This document shows positions 1 through 5,470 of a stretch of DNA of 5,470 bases, in pieces. This stretch comes from Acidobacteriota bacterium (GTDB lineage Bacteria > Acidobacteriota > Terriglobia > Terriglobales > Acidobacteriaceae). The notes beneath the pieces are model-generated. The model saw only the letters and a program-made list of their open reading frames with translations, was not told where the DNA came from and ran no database searches. Location: positions 613 to 6,082 of the forward strand of contig QIAI01000391.1 of assembly GCA_003224995.1 (NCBI GenBank), given 5' to 3'. The first letter of the stretch is position 1. The number at the start of each line of letters is the position of its first letter. Both the position numbers and the translations under genes were made by a program.

Positions 1-1140
1 CGCATCTCTTATTTCAAGGTCTACAGCGGGGTGCTCAAGAACGAAGCGGCGGTGCAGAACTTCACCCGCAACTCGCAGGAAAAGCTCGCGCATATTTCGA
101 TCATGCAAGGCAAGAACGTAATCCCGGTCAACGAACTGCACGCCGGCGACATTGGCGCCGTGCCCAAACTGCGCGACACGCTCACCGGGGATACCCTGGG
201 CGACAAGAATGCCCCGATCCAGTACCCGAGAATCAATCTTCCGGAACCGGCCATCACTTTCGCCATTGAGCCGAAAAGCCGCGCCGACGAAGACAAGCTG
301 GGGCCAGGCATCCACAAGCTGATGGAAGAAGACGCCATGCTGCGCTTCTTCCGGGATCCGCAGACCAAGGAATTTTTAATCGCCGGGACCGGGCAACAGC
401 ACATTGAAGTTGTGGTTTCGAAGCTGAAGAAGCGCTACCACACAGAAGTGAATCTCAAGGCGCCCAAGGTGCCGTATCGCGAGACCATTCGGGGCAAGGC
501 CGATGTACAAGGCCGACACAAAAAGCAGACCGGCGGCCACGGCCAGTACGGCGACTGCAAGATCAAGATGGAACCCTTGCCGCGTGGGGGCGAGTTCGAA
601 TTCGTGAACGACATTTTCGGCGGCTCGATTCCCAGGAATTTTATCCCTGCGGTCGAAAAAGGCATTCGCGACGCCGCCGGGCGCGGTTACCTGGCCGGAT
701 TTCCGGTGGTGGATTTCAGAGTCATCCTGTACGACGGTTCCTACCACGATGTCGATTCGAACGACCTGTCATTCCAGATGGCGGGCCGCATCGCGTTCAA
801 GAAAGCGATGGAAGTAGCCAAGCCAACCCTGCTCGAGCCCATCATGTCGGCCGAGATCACCATTCCCGATGAGTTTGCCGGCTCTATCATGGGCGACCTG
901 AACAGCCGGCGGGGCCGCATTCAGGGCATGGACAACAAGGGAGGCAATACGGTTGTGAAGGCCGAGGTTCCCATGTCGGAGATGCTGACCTATGGAGTCG
1001 ACCTGACGGCGATGACCCAGGGCCGGGGCAGCTTCAACATGGAGATGAACCACTACGACGTTGTGCCGGGGCAACTGCAGGAGAAGATCGTCGAGAAGGC
1101 GAAAGCCGAGCGCGGAGTGGTGAAGGAAGAAGAAGAGTAA
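1..1140 (+). CDS. fusA: Elongation factor G family protein (EF-G paralogue), 3' part, start outside window
   Basis: EF-G is a cytoplasmic GTPase that drives translocation of tRNA and mRNA on the ribosome and helps recycle ribosomes. The visible 379 residues lack the GTP-binding domain. They begin in domain II (a beta-barrel, about 1-85, including SIMQGKN and AGDIGAVPKL). Domain III follows (about 90-155: PEPAITFAIEPK, LMEEDAMLRFF, GTGQQHIEV), then domain IV (about 156-275: PYRETI, GGHGQYGD at 178-185, GSYHDVDSND with the conserved tip His near 249), then domain V (LLEPIM, GDLNSRRGRIQGMD, EVPMSEMLTYG, TQGRGSFNMEMNHYD). The reading frame is open from base 1 to TAA at 1138-1140. Oddities are GTGQQH where standard EF-G has a GxGELHL-type sequence, and a charged tail ending EEEE. 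No tuf or ribosomal protein gene follows, and the next gene is convergent, so this may be a second EF-G rather than the str-operon copy. Family membership is near certain; the exact paralogue class is inferred. Confidence 0.95.
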   Translation, partial: RISYFKVYSGVLKNEAAVQNFTRNSQEKLAHISIMQGKNVIPVNELHAGDIGAVPKLRDTLTGDTLGDKNAPIQYPRINLPEPAITFAIEPKSRADEDKLGPGIHKLMEEDAMLRFFRDPQTKEFLIAGTGQQHIEVVVSKLKKRYHTEVNLKAPKVPYRETIRGKADVQGRHKKQTGGHGQYGDCKIKMEPLPRGGEFEFVNDIFGGSIPRNFIPAVEKGIRDAAGRGYLAGFPVVDFRVILYDGSYHDVDSNDLSFQMAGRIAFKKAMEVAKPTLLEPIMSAEITIPDEFAGSIMGDLNSRRGRIQGMDNKGGNTVVKAEVPMSEMLTYGVDLTAMTQGRGSFNMEMNHYDVVPGQLQEKIVEKAKAERGVVKEEEE

Positions 1141-1156
1141 GTCCAAAGCTTGTAAC

Positions 1157-1285
1157 CGCGAAGATCGCGAAGGCCACGCGAGGGACGCCAAAATCCTAAA
1201 ACGCGGAGGGCGCGGAGAACAGCCTGCAGGCCGTAGAGGAGAGCTCTTAATCGCAACGCCAAGCGCACGCGAAGATCGCAAAGCA
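1157..1285 (+). repeat. Degenerate period-9 purine-rich intergenic repeat (CGCGRAGNN units)
   Basis: Between the convergent EF-G and lipoprotein genes, 9-base units of the form CGCGRAGNN occur in head-to-tail pairs. The pairs are CGCGAAGAT-CGCGAAGGC (1157-1174), CGCGGAGGG-CGCGGAGAA (1202-1219) and CGCGAAGAT-CGCAAAGCA (1268-1285). Two weaker units, CGCGAGGGA and CGCCAAAAT, lie at 1177-1194 after a 2-base slip. The first pair also contains a small hairpin, CGCGA-AGA-TCGCG (1157-1169). Perfect palindromes GCCTGCAGGC (1222-1231) and AGAGCTCT (1240-1247) lie between the copies. No open frame with coding character covers the spacer, and no T-run marks an intrinsic terminator on either strand. The role is unknown; it could be a scattered intergenic repeat family or act in the 3' ends of both transcripts. 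Confidence 0.6.
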
Positions 1286-1292
1286 AGAGTTC

Positions 1293-1301
1293 TTATCCAC
1301 A
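1293..1301 (+). promoter_or_regulatory. Single consensus DnaA box (TTATCCACA)
   Basis: TTATCCACA is an exact match to the strongest DnaA-binding box known from E. coli oriC. It lies in the spacer 8 bases past the stop of the lipoprotein gene. Only one exact copy was seen; the nearest relative is GTATCCACA on the minus strand at about 4870-4878, inside a coding region. There is no AT-rich unwinding element, box cluster, dnaA, dnaN or gidA nearby, so this is not a replication origin. It may be a chance match or an isolated DnaA titration site. Confidence 0.25.
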
Positions 1302-1308
1302 GCACGCT

Positions 1309-2082
1309 TTATTTCGGCACTTCAATCCTGGCATTGTGCTGCAGCTTGGGCGCTTCCGGAACAGAAACCATGTTCTCCGAGGCCCGGTCCAGTTCAAAGA
1401 ATGTTTTCTTCTTGGCGCAGCTGGACGCTCCCTGCACTTCCTCTTCTTCCGGCGAAAGAGGCTGGCCTTCGAGCACGATTGTTCCTTGCGTACTGAACCC
1501 GAGCACCCGGAAATTGAACGTGCAGTCGTGGCTGTAGTTTTTGGCCAGGATGTGCGCCAGATCGGGTTGCTGGAAGGTGAAATTCTTGCTGTCGTAAATT
1601 AAAACGCTGCGCGTGGCCCCCGGTTGCTCGTATTGCCACTCCGCTAACTCCAGCAGCAGGCGTCGACCGTCCGACGACCAGTCCACCGCTCGTAGTAAGT
1701 TGCCGGTTTCTACATCCGCCGGTTCCTGCAGGAAGCGCAGTTTAAAATCCCCGGTCTCGGCGACGAATAGTCGCGAATAGTTCACGCACAGCGGCCCGGT
1801 ATAGCCCGATGGGCGCTGCTGGTAGAGTGCGGTGGCTTCCGTCTCGGCATAAGCGCGATGTTTCTGATCGGGCGCCGTAAAGAGATTGCTCCTCACCGTG
1901 CGCGAATTCAGAGGCGGTTTTTCGCCGCAGGTAACCAGGTCTGGATCGGTCGCTTTGGGGGTGTTTTGCGGAGCGGAGGGATTCTGATTCTGCGAGCATG
2001 CAACTCCGCCCAGAAACGCGGTCAGCAAAACTATTCTGCACACTCTGCGGAAGAGACCCGGCACGGCAGGATTGTAGATCAT
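1309..2082 (-). CDS. Predicted exported lipoprotein of unknown function
   Basis: The 257-residue product starts at ATG (complement of 2080-2082) and ends at TAA (complement of 1309-1311). I do not recognise the family. Residues 10-28 form a basic then hydrophobic export signal (RRVCR followed by IVLLTAFLGGVA) before Cys29. GVAC is an imperfect lipobox, because the -3 position is Gly rather than Leu, Val or Ile. A Pro/Asn/Gln-rich linker follows (30-48), as in many lipoproteins tethered to a membrane. The mature part has four further cysteines (52, 99, 187, 222) that could form two disulfides. VDWSSDGRRLLLE (133-145) followed by VLIYDS resembles one blade of a TolB/PD40-type beta-propeller, but only one such unit is visible. 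An acidic run, PEEEEV, lies at 211-216. No Shine-Dalgarno sequence precedes the ATG. The gene is convergent with EF-G and divergent from ruvB, so it is probably transcribed alone. That it is a gene is well supported by the signal sequence and position; its function is not known. Confidence 0.8.
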   Translation of the reverse strand: MIYNPAVPGLFRRVCRIVLLTAFLGGVACSQNQNPSAPQNTPKATDPDLVTCGEKPPLNSRTVRSNLFTAPDQKHRAYAETEATALYQQRPSGYTGPLCVNYSRLFVAETGDFKLRFLQEPADVETGNLLRAVDWSSDGRRLLLELAEWQYEQPGATRSVLIYDSKNFTFQQPDLAHILAKNYSHDCTFNFRVLGFSTQGTIVLEGQPLSPEEEEVQGASSCAKKKTFFELDRASENMVSVPEAPKLQHNARIEVPK

Positions 2083-2127
2083 GAAAAGGCTAGCGTCTGT
2101 ACAGGAATTCCCCTTCGCGCGATATGC

Positions 2128-2143
2128 ACGACTTCGCAGTCGT
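2128..2143. repeat. Perfect small inverted repeat in the divergent lipoprotein/ruvB spacer
   Basis: ACGACT-TCGC-AGTCGT forms a 6-bp stem with a 4-base loop, about 45 bases from the lipoprotein ATG and 64 bases from the ruvB GTG. It is the strongest dyad in a spacer that also holds the palindromes GCTAGC (2089-2094), CTGTACAG (2097-2104), GAATTC (2105-2110), TCGCGCGA (2115-2122), GAAAGCTTTC (2159-2168) and CCTTAAGG (2201-2208). One or more could be operators for the divergent genes. None matches the E. coli LexA box (CTGT-N8-ACAG) or the Gram-positive box (GAAC-N4-GTTC) in spacing and sequence, so SOS control of ruvB cannot be claimed. Confidence 0.35.
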
Positions 2144-2169
2144 TGGTAGCGCTTGCTCGAAAGCTTTCA

Positions 2170-2198
2170 TTGCGTCGCGGGTGGTTTCGCTTTACCAT
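2170..2198 (+). promoter_or_regulatory. Candidate sigma70-type promoter for ruvB, possibly giving a near-leaderless mRNA
   Basis: TTGCGT (2170-2175), a 17-base spacer and TACCAT (2193-2198) match the -35 and -10 consensus at 3 of 6 and 4 of 6 positions. Transcription would start about 7 bases after the -10 box, close to the proposed ruvB GTG at 2208. This would explain why no Shine-Dalgarno sequence precedes that codon. The match is weak and rests on inspection only. Confidence 0.2.
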
Positions 2199-2207
2199 CG
2201 CCTTAAG

Positions 2208-3251
2208 GTGGCTACTCTCAGAAACACTCCTAATCTAAAAGAGCGGATAGTCTCGGCGGCGCCGGTAGAAGATGATTCCTCTTTTGAACTCAAGCTTCGC
2301 CCGCAGCGACTGGCGGAGTTCATTGGCCAGGACAAGGTCAAGGAGAATCTGGCGGTCGCCATCGAAGCGGCCCGCACGCGCGGCGAGGCCATGGATCATG
2401 TGTTGCTCTATGGCCCTCCGGGATTAGGCAAGACGACGCTGGCCAACATCATCGCGAATGAACTCGGTGTCGCCTATCAACAGACCTCCGGCCCGACACT
2501 GCAGATCAAGGGCGATCTGACCGCCATCCTCACCAACTTGCAGGCAAAGCAAGTCCTGTTTATTGATGAAGTACATCGCCTGCAACCCGCGTTGGAAGAG
2601 ATACTTTATTCCGCGCTCGAAGACTATAAGCTCGACATCATCATCGGGCAGGGGCCATCGGCTCGCACCCACACTATGGATGTGCAGCCGTTCACATTTG
2701 TGGGTGCCACCACGCGAGCCGGACTGCTTTCCGCGCCGCTACGCTCCCGCTTCGGCATCATGTTGCGGCTGGAGTTCTATACTCATAAGGACTTGCAGAT
2801 TATCGTGGAGCGTTCCGCCGAGATTCTGGGGGTAGGTATTGATAATGACGGCGCGGTTGAGATTGCCAGTCGCTCCCGGGGAACGCCGCGAATCGCCAAT
2901 CGCCTGCTTCGCCGGGTGCGCGATTATGCGCAGGTTCGGGGAGGCGGGAAAATCGATAAGCGTACCGCCGAGGCCGCGCTCCAGATGCTGGAAGTCGACC
3001 GGCATGGTTTCGACGAAGTCGATCGCAAACTCCTGCTGACCATCATCGAGAAATATCAGGGCGGGCCGGTAGGCGTGAACACGCTGGCCGCGGCTCTCGC
3101 CGAGGAAGCGGACGCCATCGAAGAAATCTATGAACCCTTCCTGATCCAGATTGGCTTCCTGAATCGCACTCCCCGGGGACGGGTAGCCACCATGCTGGCG
3201 TATGAACACTTTGGGATCACCCCCAACCGACGACAGAGTTCTCTTTTCTAG
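2208..3251 (+). CDS. ruvB: Holliday junction branch migration DNA helicase RuvB
   Basis: RuvB is the AAA+ motor of the RuvAB complex. Hexameric rings, loaded by RuvA, pump DNA through Holliday junctions so that RuvC can resolve them in recombination repair. From GTG at 2208 the product has 347 residues, normal for the family. Motifs in order are the N-terminal LRPQRLAEFIGQ (29-41), Walker A GPPGLGKTT (69-77, Lys75), Walker B VLFIDEVHR (116-124, Asp120/Glu121), sensor 1 in GATTRAG (166-172), the arginine finger in LRSRFG (Arg181), sensor 2 in RGTPRIANRLLRR (224-236), and the C-terminal winged helix with GGPVGVNTLAAAL and EPFLIQIGFLNRTPRGR. An upstream ATG at 2124 would add 28 residues unlike any RuvB N-terminus. 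The GTG gives MATLRNTPNLKERIVS, which fits the family, although no Shine-Dalgarno sequence precedes either codon. ruvA and ruvC are not adjacent here. No key residue is missing. The identity is essentially certain; the start is likely. Confidence 0.97.
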   Translation: MATLRNTPNLKERIVSAAPVEDDSSFELKLRPQRLAEFIGQDKVKENLAVAIEAARTRGEAMDHVLLYGPPGLGKTTLANIIANELGVAYQQTSGPTLQIKGDLTAILTNLQAKQVLFIDEVHRLQPALEEILYSALEDYKLDIIIGQGPSARTHTMDVQPFTFVGATTRAGLLSAPLRSRFGIMLRLEFYTHKDLQIIVERSAEILGVGIDNDGAVEIASRSRGTPRIANRLLRRVRDYAQVRGGGKIDKRTAEAALQMLEVDRHGFDEVDRKLLLTIIEKYQGGPVGVNTLAAALAEEADAIEEIYEPFLIQIGFLNRTPRGRVATMLAYEHFGITPNRRQSSLF

Positions 3252-3315
3252 AATCAGTTTCCTACAACGCAGCGCATGTTTCTTCCTCACATGACTCCAA
3301 CTAGAGCCTTGGGGA

Positions 3316-3397
3316 CAAGCACGTGATGGTGTATCGTCCTCAGTTCATCCCGTGGGGGCGGGGTGGGCGGCGACTTTTGCTGTTGCGGACGTGCTTG
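3316..3397. repeat. Perfect 9-bp inverted repeat bracketing a G-rich tract upstream of the DUF5916 gene
   Basis: CAAGCACGT (3316-3324) and ACGTGCTTG (3389-3397) are exact reverse complements 64 bases apart, in the spacer between ruvB and the next gene. The right arm is followed 8 bases later by TTTTT (3406-3410). This is loosely terminator-like, but the loop is far too long for a typical intrinsic terminator. It may be a long-range stem in the leader of the downstream gene, a paired binding site, or chance. No other clear terminator follows ruvB. Confidence 0.35.
3354..3370 (+). other. G-rich tract, possible G-quadruplex
   Basis: Runs of 5, 4, 3 and 2 guanines separated by single C or T bases (14 G in 17 bases) lie 44 bases upstream of the DUF5916 GTG. 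The last run has only two G, so the canonical three-tetrad pattern is not met; a two-tetrad or bulged quadruplex is possible. If the gene starts at the alternative GTG at 3363, the tract overlaps the start and could serve as a G-rich ribosome-binding region. Confidence 0.35.
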
Positions 3398-3413
3398 GGT
3401 GTGCGTTTTTCCT

Positions 3414-5470
3414 GTGAGACTGTTCATCACCGGCGTGCTGATATCCCTGGGTAGCTCCCTCAGCCTCGGGAGTCAAAGTGCACCTTCCGGCCAAAGCGGC
3501 TCTACCTCCTCAAGTCCTCAACAAACGAGAGAGCTGCCTTCTTCAGCATCGAGCAGCCTCGCGCCGCCCGCAATCGTCATCCCTCGACTCTCCCGGCCAC
3601 CTGCGCTGGTCGACTTTCTCACTATGGAGCCGGAAGGCGAAGTGGCGCGGCAAATGACGCGGGTCTCAGGCTTCGTGCAGCGCGATCCTCATGATGGCGC
3701 CGCGGTCAGCGCACGCACCGAAGCCTACCTCGGATATGACGAAAAGAATCTTTATGCAGTGTTCGTGTGTTTCGATGAACCGGGCAAGGTACGGGCTCAC
3801 GAAGCGCGCCGCGAGGATGTAGCGGACGACGACACGGTCGAGATCATGCTCGACACGTTTCACGACCGCCGCCGCGCCTATGCGTTCCAGATCAATCCCC
3901 TGGGCGTGCAATGGGACGCGATTTGGACCGAAGCCCCGCACGAGGAGGTCAGCGGAAATTTCGATACTTCCTTCGACACACTCTGGTATTCGGACGGCAA
4001 AGTCACTGGCGAGGGCTACGTGGCATGGATGGCGATTCCCTTCAAAAGCCTGCGTTTTCCACCGACTGCCGAGCAATCCTGGGGAATTATTCTTTACCGT
4101 GGAATTGTTCGCGAAAATGAAAACGCATTCTGGCCCGAAGTCTCACAGCGCTTCGAAGGCCGCCTGGCACAGGCAGCTACGCTCATGGGCCTGGAAGGGA
4201 TTTCGCCGGGGCGGAATATTCAGCTCATCCCCTACGGGCTGCTCAATTCCTTTCGCGATCTCGACGTGCGCGATCCTTTCGATCCTCATTTTGAGAATCG
4301 GGCGATTGGAGGCACGTTCGGGCTCGATTCGAAAATTGTGTTAAAGGACAGTCTGGTTCTCGATCTCACTGCCAATCCCGATTTCAGCCAGGTCGAGTCC
4401 GATGAACCGCAGGTGACGGTTAACCAGCGCTTCGCAGTGTATTTTCCGGAGAAGCGGCCTTTTTTTATCGAGAATGCAGATTACTTTCGCACCCCAATCG
4501 ACCTCTTCTTTACGCGAAAAATCGTGAACCCCAGTTATGGAGCCCGTCTGACCGGAAGAATCGGGTCGTATTCGCTCGGTTTGCTGACGGCCGACGACCG
4601 CACGCCAGGACTGACCGTCGCTCCTTCGAATCCGTTGGCCGGCTCACGCCAGTTCTTCACCATTGCCCGCGTGAGCCGGGACCTTTGGAAGCAATCCAGT
4701 ATCGGAGCCATTTACACCGACGAAGAATATCCCGCTGCGAGAGGATTCAACCGCATCGGTGGACTGGATAGCCGCATCAAGTTCACTCCGAACTGGACGG
4801 CAACCCTGCAGTCGGTGGCCAGTTCGACGCAGCTTCCGGGTGGATCCTATGAAGCCGGACCAGCCTCATTTGTGGATACGACCTTCGCGGGCGTCCACAC
4901 CAGCTACGAGGGAACTTACCGGGACATCAGTCCCGGGTTCACCAGCCTTCCCGGATTCGTAAATCGGGTTGACATTCGCGATTTCACGAACCTGTTCGAT
5001 TACCGCTTTCGGCCGGTAAGGGGCCCACTCGTTTCCTGGGGACCTTCGATGAAGACCGACTGGGTATGGGCCCATGACGGAACCCGACTGGACCTGCTCA
5101 CGGATCCGAGCCTCAGCTTCCGATTCAAGGGACAGAGTTTCCTGACGTTGTTCCCCTACAGCGATTTTCACGAGCAACTCCGCCCGGTAGACTTCCCGGC
5201 GCTGAGCGCAAAGCGCGACTACCACGAGCACGAGAGTATCGTCATCTGGGGCACCAGCTATCTGAAGTGGCTCGCTCTCCAGGGATATTACACGTGGGGC
5301 AACGGAGTGAATTTCGTGCCGCCCTTCGCCGCCGTGCCGCTGGCATGTCCCGGCCCTCCCGATGTGTTCTCGACCGTGTGTCCACCGTTTCTCGCCCGCT
5401 CCGACAGTGCGAACCTTACGTTATCCGTACGCCCGGGTGCGGCGCTGCGGGTTGACAATACTTATCTTTT
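3414..5470 (+). CDS. Exported DUF5916 protein with N-terminal carbohydrate-binding family 9-like domain, 3' end outside window
   Basis: The frame is open from GTG at 3414 to the window end (685 codons plus two bases). Residues 1-22 look like a signal peptide (VRLFITGVLISLGSSLSLG), followed by a Ser/Gln/Pro-rich linker to about residue 50. Residues about 55-245 resemble the CBM9-like beta-sandwich: AYLGYDEKNLYAVFVCFD (104-121), DDDTVEIMLD (138-147), then a FQINPLG segment, AIPFKSLRF and WGIILYR. The DUF5916 signature follows, with NPDFSQVE (from 321) and YFPEKRPFFIE (343-353), then long alternating aromatic stretches typical of an outer-membrane barrel. Such proteins are common in Acidobacteriota and Bacteroidota and are presumed to sit in the outer membrane; substrate and activity are not established. 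Members usually run to roughly 750-900 residues, so some of the barrel is missing. The start is uncertain: no Shine-Dalgarno sequence precedes 3414, and GTG at 3399 and 3363 are in-frame alternatives. Family assignment is firm; function is not. Confidence 0.9.
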   Translation, partial: MRLFITGVLISLGSSLSLGSQSAPSGQSGSTSSSPQQTRELPSSASSSLAPPAIVIPRLSRPPALVDFLTMEPEGEVARQMTRVSGFVQRDPHDGAAVSARTEAYLGYDEKNLYAVFVCFDEPGKVRAHEARREDVADDDTVEIMLDTFHDRRRAYAFQINPLGVQWDAIWTEAPHEEVSGNFDTSFDTLWYSDGKVTGEGYVAWMAIPFKSLRFPPTAEQSWGIILYRGIVRENENAFWPEVSQRFEGRLAQAATLMGLEGISPGRNIQLIPYGLLNSFRDLDVRDPFDPHFENRAIGGTFGLDSKIVLKDSLVLDLTANPDFSQVESDEPQVTVNQRFAVYFPEKRPFFIENADYFRTPIDLFFTRKIVNPSYGARLTGRIGSYSLGLLTADDRTPGLTVAPSNPLAGSRQFFTIARVSRDLWKQSSIGAIYTDEEYPAARGFNRIGGLDSRIKFTPNWTATLQSVASSTQLPGGSYEAGPASFVDTTFAGVHTSYEGTYRDISPGFTSLPGFVNRVDIRDFTNLFDYRFRPVRGPLVSWGPSMKTDWVWAHDGTRLDLLTDPSLSFRFKGQSFLTLFPYSDFHEQLRPVDFPALSAKRDYHEHESIVIWGTSYLKWLALQGYYTWGNGVNFVPPFAAVPLACPGPPDVFSTVCPPFLARSDSANLTLSVRPGAALRVDNTYL

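Noticed and set aside
1157..1285. CRISPR array
   Set aside because: The units are only 9 bases, degenerate and unevenly spaced, with no spacer-repeat alternation and no cas genes.
769..1305. Long open frames antisense to EF-G (also 21-404 and 376-747)
   Set aside because: They are opposite a strongly conserved EF-G reading frame, show low-complexity Leu/Arg/His composition, and have no recognisable motif. They are shadows of a high-GC gene.
1141..1308. Intrinsic terminators for the two convergent genes
   Set aside because: Hairpins here are short, and none is followed by a T-run on either strand.
2097..2104. CTGTACAG as a LexA (SOS) box
   Set aside because: The half-sites match the E. coli box, but the required 8-base spacer is absent.
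2124..2207. Upstream ATG of the ruvB frame as the true start
   Set aside because: The extra 28 residues are not RuvB-like and carry no ribosome-binding site. GTG at 2208 gives a family-typical N-terminus.
2739..3290. 183-codon frame antisense to the 3' half of ruvB
   Set aside because: It mirrors conserved RuvB codons and has no domain signature, so it is a shadow frame.
3880..4344. 154-codon + strand frame and the antisense frame 3666-4076 over the DUF5916 gene
   Set aside because: The frame starting at 3414 gives continuous recognisable CBM9-like and DUF5916 sequence through this stretch. The others have no family features.

Overview
This window is high-GC, densely coded bacterial DNA with two complete genes and two genes cut by the window edges. 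From left to right it holds the 3' part of an elongation factor G gene (+), a convergent predicted lipoprotein gene of unknown function (-), ruvB (+), and the 5' part of a large gene for an exported protein with a carbohydrate-binding family-9-like domain and a DUF5916 barrel (+). The mix of an EF-G copy outside a str-type operon, a solitary ruvB, GTG starts without Shine-Dalgarno sequences and a DUF5916 protein best fits an Acidobacteriota (Terriglobia-like) genome. That assignment is inference from family knowledge, not a database match. The last protein and the lipoprotein both imply a diderm envelope.

Positions 1-1140 encode domains II-V of an EF-G family GTPase; the G domain lies upstream of the window. 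Positions 1141-1308, between two convergent genes, hold a degenerate period-9 purine-rich repeat (CGCGRAGNN units, mostly in pairs) and one consensus DnaA box. Positions 1309-2082 (-) encode a 257-residue putative lipoprotein. Positions 2083-2207 are a short divergent spacer rich in small palindromes that must hold the promoters of the lipoprotein gene and ruvB. Positions 2208-3251 encode a complete RuvB with all expected AAA+ motifs. Positions 3252-3413 are a spacer with a G-rich tract bracketed by a perfect 9-bp inverted repeat. Positions 3414-5470 encode the DUF5916 protein, open to the window end.

The genes do not form one pathway: translation (EF-G), recombinational repair (RuvB) and two envelope proteins sit side by side as apparently independent units. 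I found no convincing new multi-gene system. The most interesting signals are in the spacers (the period-9 repeat, the G-tract with its inverted repeat, and a possibly leaderless ruvB), together with the EF-G copy, which looks like a diverged paralogue. No tRNA, rRNA, CRISPR array, insertion sequence or phage gene was seen.
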